Part shown: one piece after another, positions 55,214-64,000 of the stretch
Layout: every line of letters begins with the position of its first letter
Numbering within the stretch: position 1 is the stretch's first letter
Source: Acanthococcus lagerstroemiae
Taxonomy: Eukaryota; Arthropoda; Insecta; Hemiptera; Eriococcidae
NCBI GenBank assembly: GCA_031841125.1
Contig: CM063107.1
Coordinates: 45,955,497 to 46,019,496 of the forward strand
Direction: 5' to 3'
DNA length: 64,000 bases
The notes under the pieces: generated by a model
Seen by the model: the letters and a program-made list of their open reading frames with translations, nothing else
Databases searched by the model: none
What the model was told of the DNA's origin: nothing
Translations under genes and position numbers: made by a program

Positions 55214-56385
55214 GGGTAATTCTCCGAAAAATGGACAATTCATGTAAATGGGCTGTAACTCTGCCATTTATTTACAGAATGCTATGCGTAATATGTCAAA
55301 ACTGAGGAAATGAACTCTTCTGATGGAGACAGTGGTAAAAGCTCTCCCAAGTTCAGTAAAACATCCTTAGAAAATCGAAAATGCACCTGAAATGTCCATC
55401 AACATGGGTGTCAACCTGGCCTAGTTCCGTTTTTTGTTTTGCTTGCTGGAAGGGTTTAATACATAATTTTCAGGAACTACTGTTTCCCATTGTTGAAGAG
55501 GTAAGTTGAGGCAACACGGTATAGGTCTTACAATATTTTTCTAACCAAGTTAAGTAACCTCTATAGAATGCCTCAAAGTTGTGTCTAGGAAGAGATACGT
55601 CCTTCAACGTGGATAATTTTCAAACCTCTCTGTAGGGTTCCACTATAAGCATAAACTTCTCTCAAATGCTCATATAACTTCCTCTAGAAGGCTGTGTAAA
55701 AACTTCTGCGAAATATTGATAATTTGTATGCTAAAATAGTCATTTATTGCTGAGATCCTGGTTTCTAAAAAAAAGAAAGTGTTCATCGTAGACATCAACA
55801 GCTATATTGAATTTACAGCTCGGAACTTGTAAAAGCGTAATAATATATCCAATGTTGGCCACATTAAATTCAGCAACATGTATCAAATATTCTCCGCATA
55901 TTTACACAATGGGAAAAGGAAAATGGCGATTTTGTCTTTAAACGTGGACATAAAATATTATTCAACATGGATACTCATGTATTTCTTGTATCCACGTTGA
56001 AGGACGTAAATCTTTCGACACTTAGAAGCAGTCTGTAGAAACAGCCTTTAAATCTTCTTCGTGCGGAGACTACTTTCCTAGATGAATTTTTGGTACTTCA
56101 TAAAACCGTGATCCGTGAGATTGTAACCCACGGTGCCGCTGTGTGATCGTACAGCCTCATCTTATCACACTATGTAAACGTGAAAAATTTGTCTTTCAAC
56201 GTGGAAAATTTTTTTATACCCCCCCCCCCCCTTACCCACCCAGATCAAATCTAAGCCCGGCCGGTACCGGAATATGGTTTCTCAATATCCCTAGTATCGA
56301 TTTCAACAAAGAAAATTTGAAAAGTGAACCTCATTTTTTCTTGTTTTTGTCCACGTTGAATTGTCCATTTTTCGGAGAATCACCC
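55214..56385. mobile_element. 1.17-kb TIR element in integrase fragment
   Basis: Left end GGGTAATTCTCCGAAAAATG and right end inverse of GGGTGATTCTCCGAAAAATG (about 30 bp of TIR, continuing GACAATTCA). CTAT at 55210-55213 and 56386-56389 is a 4-bp duplication, and removing the element restores the integrase frame. The interior has repeated TCCACGTTGAA/TTCAACGTGGA motifs. Non-coding. A 4-bp duplication with GGG ends is compatible with Sola-type elements; not proven. Confidence 0.85.
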
Positions 56386-56575
56386 CTATCCTCCAGTCAG
56401 ACGGGAGGGGATTTTGTAATTCTATCATTTGTAGCCTTCATTGACTGTAGTCTGACTTGAAAACTGTCCAGTGAAAGCCGCGACACTCCACAGGGAAGTG
56501 TCGAGAGAGTTATCATGATATAGAGGAGATGCTGTTCACGTGGATGCAAGATCAGCCAGAAAGTTAACGCAGCTA
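56386..56575 (+). pseudogene. Integrase core fragment, right part
   Basis: Continues the frame of 55113-55213 with ILQSDGRGF (second catalytic Asp region), KPRHS, then DIEEMLFTWMQDQPES, the segment that follows the catalytic Glu in KRBA2/gypsy-type integrases. Three in-frame stops interrupt it and the Glu region (usually QGSVERAN) is degraded. It lies outside any recognisable retroelement body. Confidence 0.65.
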
Positions 56576-56695
56576 TATGCTAGATCGCAATTTCCAATAT
56601 CGAAAGAAAAATCATTCCTGAAGGCGAGGACGTACCGAGGAGTTTTTCCTGGAGGGGGGGGGGCTAGGGGTAAAAATTGTGAAAGTCCCCACTGA

Positions 56696-56902
56696 CTCAA
56701 CTCAGAATTCCCAAGTATCAAAGTAAAAAAAAAACCTTTTGACCTATTGGATTTTTTCAACTAACTCAACTCAATATTCCCAAGTATCAAAGCAAATGAA
56801 GAAAACCTTTGAACTTATTGAGTTTTCCCAACTTCTCAACTCAATTCCCAAGAATCAAAGCAAGGAAAAAAACGTTTTACCTCGTTGGAGTTTCCCAACT
56901 CG
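56696..56902. repeat. ~69-bp tandem repeat (3 copies)
   Basis: Units start at 56696, 56765 and 56835 with CTCAACTCA, then ATTCCCAAGTATCAAAG, an A-rich stretch and TTGGAGTTTCCCAA. Diverged 15-20% by eye. Confidence 0.85.
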
Positions 56903-56904
56903 CC

Positions 56905-57812
56905 TGACAAAAATGATGCATTTTCCCAACTGTTGAATGCAAAATTCCTGCTGGGGGAATAAGTTGCCCTCCTACCCCTCTATTGGTACGTTCTTGCCTG
57001 AAGAGGAAATTGCGCCAGGTACCATTTCTTTGCGGTGCGCCGCAATGAAACAATCGAAAGAAGTGGACGGTCATGAACAAGGATTTACACGATGCAACAC
57101 AAATCGATGGGACTTTCTAAAAAAAATTTATTTGCCATTCAAAATGCCATGCTGGAAGACCATACTAGGTTAGCGAGGAGAGAGGATCACTGCAGGCTTA
57201 TGTCAGCAGATCAGCAAACAATGCAAGTTCATATTATATATTTTAATACTGAGCAAAAAATTGAGTATAAATATAGTATAGCCGACTACAGGAACTGTGG
57301 TAGCAAGCGTGGAAAAGAGAATGTTTCACCCCTACCCTAAGGGTACTACAATCTAGACCTCCTCCCACTTTTAATTCGGTGCAAATTCGCTCCCCTGTGG
57401 TTCAGCCGAATGTATTTTTGGGTATAATAATTGAAATATAGTCGAAGTATTGATAAATCAAGTGTAATGTTAATATCAGTGACAGCCATGATAAGGGACT
57501 CATCCTCTGTACTCCTAACATCAGAGTACGACCTTTATCAGTTGAAAAAGCTGTAGAAAATGCTCAAAAACTAGTTATTTCATGATTCGTGGTATTAGGA
57601 GAATAGTAATTACTCGCAGGTCTTTCCACACTACATAGATTTCTTAGAAGATGAAAAAAGAAAAAAAGATTGGTCCTCAAATTTCCAGGCTGGTTAGAAC
57701 TTGTTGCGATCTCATCTTTATATTTCTAAGTAATTGCATTTGTCTCGTCATAGAGAAAATAACAAGAGTGATTGATGAAAAATAATCTTCATTGCTGACG
57801 TGCTGACATCAG
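56905..57812. other. Unassigned
   Basis: Two overlapping short frames at 56937-57340 lack recognisable domains. No repeat seen. Confidence 0.3.
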
Positions 57813-57918
57813 CTTCTTTTTTGGGACAAATTCTGGCTCCGAAGAAGAAGAATTAGGCCACGCCTCCGTGCATATTTTAAATGGACGAGGTTAATGTACT
57901 CCCCATTTTTACTCTACT
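57813..57918 (-). repeat. Inverted-repeat arm B
   Basis: Inverse copy of 53522-53637 (TTGGGACAAATTCTGGCTCC, GAAGAAGAAGAATTAGGCCAC, CCCATTTTTACTCTAC). Confidence 0.75.
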
Positions 57919-58574
57919 ATAATGTGCTGTCTTTTGGGTATAATCTCATAAAAGAAACGGAGGGGAGGGGTAGCTCATATCCCACTTTGCGCCGGCTCTG
58001 CTTGACAGAATTAGACTGAGGTTGAAATGTCTGAAGGAGTTTGAATTAGTCTGAACAGAGGGCTATAGAATGTCTTTCAGAGTAGTATTGATGAGTTCGA
58101 AAATTTTGAAATTGATCCGAAAGAATTCGGAAGAAACAGCGGAACTACATATTTGTTGGTTCATAAGCGCAAATGGTGGACCTGAAGTGGAGGGCTCATG
58201 GGAAGCTGGCAAGCATCAAAATAATACTGAACATTCTTCCGCTCGCCTAATTTTTCAACTTTTCTTTTGGAGGGGGTTCAAAGTAACGGGGTTACGTCCC
58301 CATGCTCCTATTTATGCCTGTGGTTAGTTCTAACTCATCGCATGTGATTGACAATGAAGGACTGATGATGATTTCCTGCGGTTCAATTTGTCTTATTTTG
58401 TTTAAACGAAACTAGGAGGGAGTCGTGAAAACGGCGCTCCACTCATATGAACTGGTATAGTCAAATTTTTTGGAAAGTTTCCGTTAATTTTGTCAGCATT
58501 CGCTTCTAATTATACACGGGCCATAAAAAGAGAGAATAATATGATTCTATTTAGCTGATGCGTATGTTTGTAAG
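57919..58574. other. Unassigned
   Basis: Short AGTCTGAA-type motifs at 58010-58075; otherwise nothing recognised. Confidence 0.3.
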
Positions 58575-58755
58575 CAGGATCGGATTTAGCATTCTCACGC
58601 CTTTAGGCAGAATAAAAATTGCGGCCCCCTCAGATTTTCGTTCTGTTTTTCTTAATAAATACATAGATTAAAAAAAAAGTGTCGGAATTGGCTGCTCCCC
58701 CCAAATCTGCCGCCCAGGCTCGTGCCTAATTTGCCTATACGTAAACACGGCCCTG
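58575..58755. mobile_element. hAT-type MITE
   Basis: 181 bp with ends CAGGATCGGATTTAGC and ...AACACGGCCCTG. A perfect 8-bp duplication TTTGTAAG lies at 58567-58574 and 58756-58763. Internal CGGCCCCC and GCTGCTCCCCCC stretches. hAT signature: CAGG ends and 8-bp duplication. Non-coding. Confidence 0.85.
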
Positions 58756-58763
58756 TTTGTAAG

Positions 58764-60180
58764 TAAGAAAAACTCCGCATGGTTTTCCCTCTGTTTCTGC
58801 GATTCTCTTCGTCTTGAAGCAGGAAGAATAGCTACGCCAGAGCAATATCGATGAAAATATTATAACCTGAAGGAATACGTAATTGCCAAAGACGAGCCGC
58901 TTGATATTTTACAGATCAGTTTTTATTGTGAATTTCAACGAGCTGAAAAATGATAATAACAAATTGAAATTACACGATGGAGAGAAATCGGAAGGGACTA
59001 GAGAGGAAATAAAACGTCTGGCTTAATCGGTAGTTTGAAAAATTGTTTGGAAGGTACTCTGAAGCGTGATGAATATCACTGCGGTAATGTAATACAATAA
59101 ATAAAGCCAGTTAGTAATGTGAGTTTTGGAACTGTTTGTTGGACTGTACTTGCAGCAAAAACAATAGAGTCTCTTGGCTATGAAGCCATGTGTTGTGGTT
59201 TCACTCATCCTGATATTCAACTTCAAAAGAGGACTCGGTAAATTATTATTTTATTATATTTTAGGGGTATTCTTTCTAATGCAGATATCGCAGAAAATGA
59301 AGACCATAATCTTAGATATCATTGATACGTGTGTATACACGAGGAGAAGCAATGGGGAGGGGGGGCACCTCTCATAGGACGGCTTAAAATTGACAGTGTT
59401 TCAAAAATGGCATACCGAGTCTGAATCATTCCTCCTGTATTGTAAAAGTATGTACGTATAAAGGAGAAACCTGACCTAAAACTTAACTGCGACAATACCT
59501 TGAAGAAATGACACTAAGAGTAAAGGGATGATGTATACGCATTAAAATAAATCTACCTAATGCTTAGCCTAAGGATGGTCTGTGGGGTAGGCGGACTGTA
59601 ATTCGAGGTGGCGATACTTTCGAGAAGAAAAAAGAAGATACAGCTGAGTATTTAGGTCCCTAACTAGCTCTTGTACAACTAACATAAATTAAAAGAAAGG
59701 TTGGACTTATCCAAGGGTTACCTGTCCCCGATCCAGCATGCCGCCAAACCAATGGTGGGGATCTAGTAGACTCTTCAGAGCTGAGTCTTCCTGACGATTT
59801 CGCTCCATAAATGGGACACTAGTATCCTTCCTCAGCATACTCCTGAGAAAGCTTCAATGCCGGGAGATCAGCAGAGGAAGCTCGTCGTCGCTTGAGCCTG
59901 GCTTTCCCAAACTCTCTGCATAGTACTCCTCCAGTAGTGTCGATCGAGAACTGACTTAGAATATCACTAAGCACTGACTAATATCATGCTAAGTAACCTA
60001 TCGAAGGCGAATACTCAATAAGTGACCCACTTGAGGTGAGCACAGTTACCCAAGGCACTACAAATCAAGCACAAGTATCACGATACTAGAATATCGAAAA
60101 AAACATGATAAACCGAGAGCGTGCCAGGGCACAAAAACCAGACTGACCATATAATTCTATAGCCTCCGCAATCGTGGCGA
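58764..60180. other. Unassigned
   Basis: No gene recognised. 59560-60000 is less AT-rich and lacks stop-free frames of note. Confidence 0.3.
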
Positions 60181-60188
60181 ACACGAAG

Positions 60189-60428
60189 CAGTGGCGTAGC
60201 CAAGGGGGGGATGAATCCCCCCTTGAGATGAGAATTTTTTTATATGCTGGCAGTATCACAGTGAATGCGCGAAATGAAATTTAAATCCAGATACATGACT
60301 GAAGTTGAAAAGCACAACATACTGATACGTCAATGTAAAAACATACAGTTCATGTAAGGTGTACTCCCCCCCCCCCGGCCAAAATTTTGCTGATCCCCCT
60401 CCTTGAAAAAATCCTGTCTACGCCACTG
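60189..60428. mobile_element. hAT-type MITE, CAGTGGCGTAG ends
   Basis: 240 bp with left CAGTGGCGTAGCCAAGGGGG and right inverse CAGTGGCGTAGACAGGATTT. The duplication is ACACGAAG (60181-60188) and ACACGAAA (60429-60436), 7 of 8 matching. The CAGTGGCGTAGC terminus is common among animal hAT MITEs. Non-coding. Confidence 0.85.
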
Positions 60429-60589
60429 ACACGAAAATGGTGCGTGTGTTCTGCGAGTGGCTACATCATCCCAATTGTTCACACCCTCGAGGATTAAATA
60501 CCGTACGTCCGTTGGCCGAGTTCGCAGCTTTCTGGTATCGGTCAGTGTCAAGGGGAGCCTAGAACATGGAAGTTACTAAAAATCGGTTC

Positions 60590-61325
60590 TCACACTTCTA
60601 TAATCTTTAGAGTCTTAAGGAATCCTAAACAAGTATGAAGTGGTTTCGAAAATCGCAAACAAACTTGTACAGTCATAGCAAGTTTTAAACCAATTTAAAA
60701 GAGTCTTACAGAACCTCAAACAAGTTTATAAGATTCTTCAGTTAGTCTTGAAGAATTCTCACGAGGCTTAAGGACCTTGAAAAATCTTGATAAAATTTTT
60801 AAAAAGTTCTCGAAAAGCTTGGGTGAATACCAAAGAGTATTTTTAGAAATTCTGGAAAAGTCATAAAATCTTAAGCAAGTCATGAATAGTCTTAGTGAAT
60901 CTTATAAAAGTCTTAAATAGCCTTGTTCACTCGTCTCGATTTAGCATGAAATAATCTTCATGAGTATTTAGTGAAATCTTAAAGAGTCTTGACCTCTGGA
61001 CTAAGCCTGGAAGAGACGCAAAAAGTAAAGGCCTCAAATAGCATCTATTTATTTCGAATGGCATATAAAAATCTTTATAAGAAGAGTCATGAAAAGTATC
61101 CAACGAGTCTTGAACAGTCGGTGAGTTTAAACAAGAGTCTTCAACGTCTTAAACAAATGTGGGAAGTCGTAGCATGTACTGAAGTATTTCAGTTGTTTTA
61201 AAGTGCTTTGGAGTCTTATACCGGTCTTAGAAAGCGTTAACAGTTCTAAAAAATTACATCGCAACCAGGTCTTGACGAGCGATAACTAATTCTTAGAGTT
61301 GTGAAAAGTTGTAAAAGAATTCCGA
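60590..61325. repeat. AGTCTTRAA-type degenerate short repeats
   Basis: Dozens of short motifs (AGTCTTAA, AGTCTTGAA, AAGTCATGAA, AATCTTA, CAAGTTT) at irregular 10-30-bp spacing over about 700 bp. Looks like an ancient short-period satellite. Similar AGTCTGA vocabulary occurs at 52.1, 53.2 and 58.0 kb. The small frame at 60989-61201 is within it and not called. Confidence 0.6.
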
Positions 61326-61327
61326 TT

Positions 61328-61848
61328 TGAAGGCGTGAAGTTCAAAACATCCTATGTGCCAACTTTTGCAAAAAAGGTTTGGTGCATGCAAACGGTTCTA
61401 AGAATCGCTGACCATACAATACTCAACATCCTCAATAGAGCCTCAAAGTACTTCTAATTGCAAAACATCCTAACTCCAAAGTGGCAGGAAGCGTTTGATA
61501 AGAATCTGTTTGGATAAAAAATGCATAAATGTAAGAGTTAGTACTTTTGCGAATAATAAAAACATCGCATTCAACTACTTCATTTTTTTCTCATTAGAGT
61601 TGATGGCACTTAGGATGTTTTGTCCGTTCCATGGACTTAGGATGTGCACAACGTCAACACTCATTTTCTCAGCTTAGGCATGACTGAGCCCCAAAATTTG
61701 TACATGGACATGTGTATGAAGCTTCTGAGAATTGGCTGAGCACCTATTTTGCCAAACCCATCCCCTTCACCTCAGCTGAAACAGTTTTTTTCTTCTCCTG
61801 TAAACTATTGGCACTGCTACATAGGATGTTTTGAATTTCACGCCTTCA
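61328..61848. mobile_element. MITE with TGAAGGCGTGAA ends
   Basis: 521 bp. Left TGAAGGCGTGAAGTTCAAAA and right inverse TGAAGGCGTGAAATTCAAAA extend through CATCCTATG (about 32 bp). No clear duplication. An internal CTTAGGATGTTTTG motif echoes the TIR. Non-coding. Confidence 0.75.
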
Positions 61849-61884
61849 TGTATACAAATTACGAGAAAGGCAAATAGCTCCAAA

Positions 61885-62475
61885 AGTGAATTTAATGAAT
61901 TTTAATCACATTATGACGTTTCGACAATTGCTGTCATCTTCAGGTAACAAACAGCACATACAGACTGAGCCAACAAACAAAATCCGTGGTCTAAATGCTA
62001 GGTACACGAACATAATACAAGTAAAGTTAATCCACTGCATTTAAAATACAGTAAAACGTTTTAATCTTATCCAGATCAGGGTAGATACTAATATTATTAG
62101 GCGATCTATGAATATAACATTTTTTAAATAAATTTACGTTTCTTATCCTGCAATACAATAATTGGAATGTAAAATTTCACATTACTTAAAATTAAATGTA
62201 TAATTGACAGAAAGAGCATGATCAAATAAGCCGGTTACGTTTATATTATTTATAATATCAAGTTCATGTTGTCTCATCCGTTTTTTTCTGGTTTCACCAA
62301 TATAAACCGCCTCACAGTTATCACAATTTACTTTACAAATTAAACCAGAAGTTTGTCTTTCTCCGTTTTATCTTTTAGTTAGGTAAATATTTGTTTATAA
62401 AAATTGCTATTACTTCGAAAACTAATTGACAAATTGTCACAAACATTCTTCAATTTATTTTTAGTTTTATAAACT
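61885..62475 (-). pseudogene. Penelope-like element fragment (GIY-YIG end)
   Basis: Minus-strand translation of 62475-62180 gives a linker (LKDKTEKDKLLV), then ICKVNCDNCEAVYIGETRKK and RMRQHELD, the Cys-x2-Cys plus YIGET signature of the GIY-YIG endonuclease that ends Penelope-like elements. GLFDHALSVNYTF, matching the distal LA.H...NH.F segment, follows. Downstream, CTGAAGATGACAG and GTCGAAACGTC (61905-61945) are typical of their 3' untranslated regions. The reverse transcriptase is missing; stops are present upstream. Confidence 0.75.
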
Positions 62476-62492
62476 TAAACCCCCATGTATGT

Positions 62493-63825
62493 CAGTTAGG
62501 GTGTCCTTTATTTTACAAGCTATCACCAATCGATTAGGTGCGCTCCGAAATTTCTTCCAACGGACCGAGAAACTCGCCATAAAAAATTTGAGCTCAATCT
62601 GAGGTCATTAACCCGTGCTGCTTCGACCTTGAAATTATGTGTAATACTGAGATTTTACAAAAAATCGCGAATATCTCGGAACATATCAACTTCAGGACCA
62701 AAATACATGTAACATAAAATATTTCCTGTTAAATTTTCTGTAAAAAAGATTCCATACAACTTTTCCCTATAATGCATATTTACCAAGATAATCGCAAAAA
62801 TGTGTAAAAGTTTTGAGGAACGTGGCCTTTTTTTTTTTTTTTTTTTCCATAACCGATCGTTAGTAGTTAAATCGCGGCCATCTAATGAATTGACTTTAGG
62901 ACCAAAATGCAAATAACATAAAATGTTCCTTGTTAAATTTTCTATAAGAAAGATTCCATACAACTTTTCTTTAGAAAACATATTTATCGAAATAATTGCA
63001 AAAATGTGCGGAATTCTCGAAAAACATAAATTTTTTAAATTATTTTACGACTGAAATATCCATTAGTGTCGGGTAATGCACACTACAATATAACTTCAAT
63101 CTCTGTCTACTGGCCTCCCCCACCTGGCTACGCTCATGACAGTTTGATGGTACCTACTGTAGAGTAGACCTCAGATTATGAATGTACATCAACAATAGTT
63201 AACAATTTGCGCATAAGATATAACATTGTGCTGCCAAGGAACAGTCACGTGTTCTCAGAGTTCAGGGTCATTTCCTATGGGCAAATGGCTGTTTCCTATT
63301 GTTGATATCATCTCAGGTCCACCACACCAAAAGACTTAAACGAAATCTTAGAATGCCCAAGACTCAATAAAAACAGTTTATGAACCATAGATCGCAAAGT
63401 TTGGTTTTCTTCAATTACTGAATTTGGAATTAGTGTGCATTACCCGACATCATTGGATATTTCACCCATAAAATAATAAAAAACTTATGTTTTTCCAAAA
63501 TTCCACAAATTTTTGCGATTATTTCGATACATATGTTTTCTAAGGCGAAGCTGTATACATTCTTTTCTATAGAAAATTTAACAAGGAACATTTTATGTAA
63601 TTTGCATTTTGGTTCTAAAGTGAATATTTTTTTATATAACTGCGATTTAGCTAGTAAAGATCGGTTATGAAAGAAAAAAATAACGAAAGCCGTGTTCCTC
63701 GAAACTTTCACCTATTTTTGCGATTATTTCGGTAAATATTCGTTCTAGAGAAAAGTTGTATGTAATTTTTTTATAGGAAATTTTACAGGAAACATTTATG
63801 TTATATGCATTTGACGTGAATTTGT
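62493..63825 (+). mobile_element. Element X, second copy (long TIRs)
   Basis: The left arm from CAGTTAGGGTGTCC matches 10170-10540. The core 63065-63430 matches 10525-10704 joined to 30993-31200, i.e. X without the 20.3-kb insertion. The right arm 63433-63825 is the inverse of 62690-63085 and seems truncated distally. Each arm contains two diverged copies of a block (CATAAAATRTTYCYTGTTAAATTTTCT, ACAACTTTTC, AATTGCAAAAATGTG). Non-coding. Confidence 0.75.
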
Positions 63826-64000
63826 AAACCTGAAGAGGATTCTGGATCGTTTAAACCTAGGGGGAGTTACGTCAATACTAAAGGGAAAAGACCCTGACTA
63901 AATTAGATTCACTACAGAAAACGTTAACCAGAAGAAATCGAAATTTTGATTATAACTTAAATTTATAAAACATAAAAATTGACGGCTTTAAAGAAGTACA
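63826..64000. other. Unassigned window end
   Basis: 175 bases of AT-rich sequence with no recognised feature. Confidence 0.3.

Noticed and set aside
56633..56670. Possible third Helitron end (GAGTTTTTCCTGGAGGGGGG, GGCTAGGGG)
   Set aside because: It resembles 6837-6860 but no hairpin plus CTAG junction with an A/T insertion site could be defined.

Overview
The window is repeat-dominated, AT-rich metazoan nuclear DNA, most likely from an arthropod and plausibly an insect. The evidence is the mix of families: an intact BEL/Pao LTR retrotransposon (a group confined to animals), many RTE-clade LINE remnants, a CR1-like LINE, an I-clade LINE 3' end, a Penelope-like fragment, piggyBac-like and mariner-like remnants, hAT-type MITEs and Helitrons. 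The species cannot be named from the sequence. No host gene can be called with confidence. One short stretch (37964-38055) looks like an internal exon.

Layout. 1-4.7 kb: AT-rich and purine/pyrimidine-rich low-complexity DNA, a Helitron-like 3' end, and 51-bp, 27-bp and ~56-bp minisatellites. 4.7-8.1 kb: an RTE-clade reverse transcriptase pseudogene split cleanly by a 1.4-kb non-autonomous Helitron. 10.17-32.28 kb: a nested structure. A small long-TIR element (called X here; second copy at 62.49-63.83 kb) is split by a 20.3-kb element with ~1.8-kb terminal inverted repeats (10704-30993). That element carries a ~112-116-bp satellite array and no recognisable transposase. Inside it lies a minus-strand RTE pseudogene, and inside the RTE a structurally intact BEL/Pao element (15256-22226; LTRs identical by eye; 5-bp target duplication). 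A 5'-truncated RTE with a 12-bp target duplication sits in the right half of X.

32-42.8 kb: a piggyBac-like remnant, degenerate tandem repeats, RTE fragments, tRNA-like SINE heads, the candidate exon, an I-clade LINE 3' end, and a 1.4-kb TIR element (39951-41384). 42.8-50.6 kb: an RTE split by a 6.8-kb TIR element with the same type of ends (CAGGGTTGCCA, 6-bp duplication). This element carries a nearly complete minus-strand CR1-like LINE that is a 5' chimera of two related copies. 50.6-64 kb: a strong hairpin, mariner and Ty3/gypsy-like gag remnants, an integrase fragment interrupted by a 1.2-kb TIR element, two hAT-type MITEs with 8-bp duplications, short-period degenerate arrays, a Penelope fragment and the second X copy.

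No rRNA, CRISPR array or operon-like gene organisation was found. The only element that looks coding-competent is the BEL/Pao copy. The CR1-like ORF2 has a single in-frame stop. Everything else that codes is decayed, and the window is best read as a stratified record of successive insertions.
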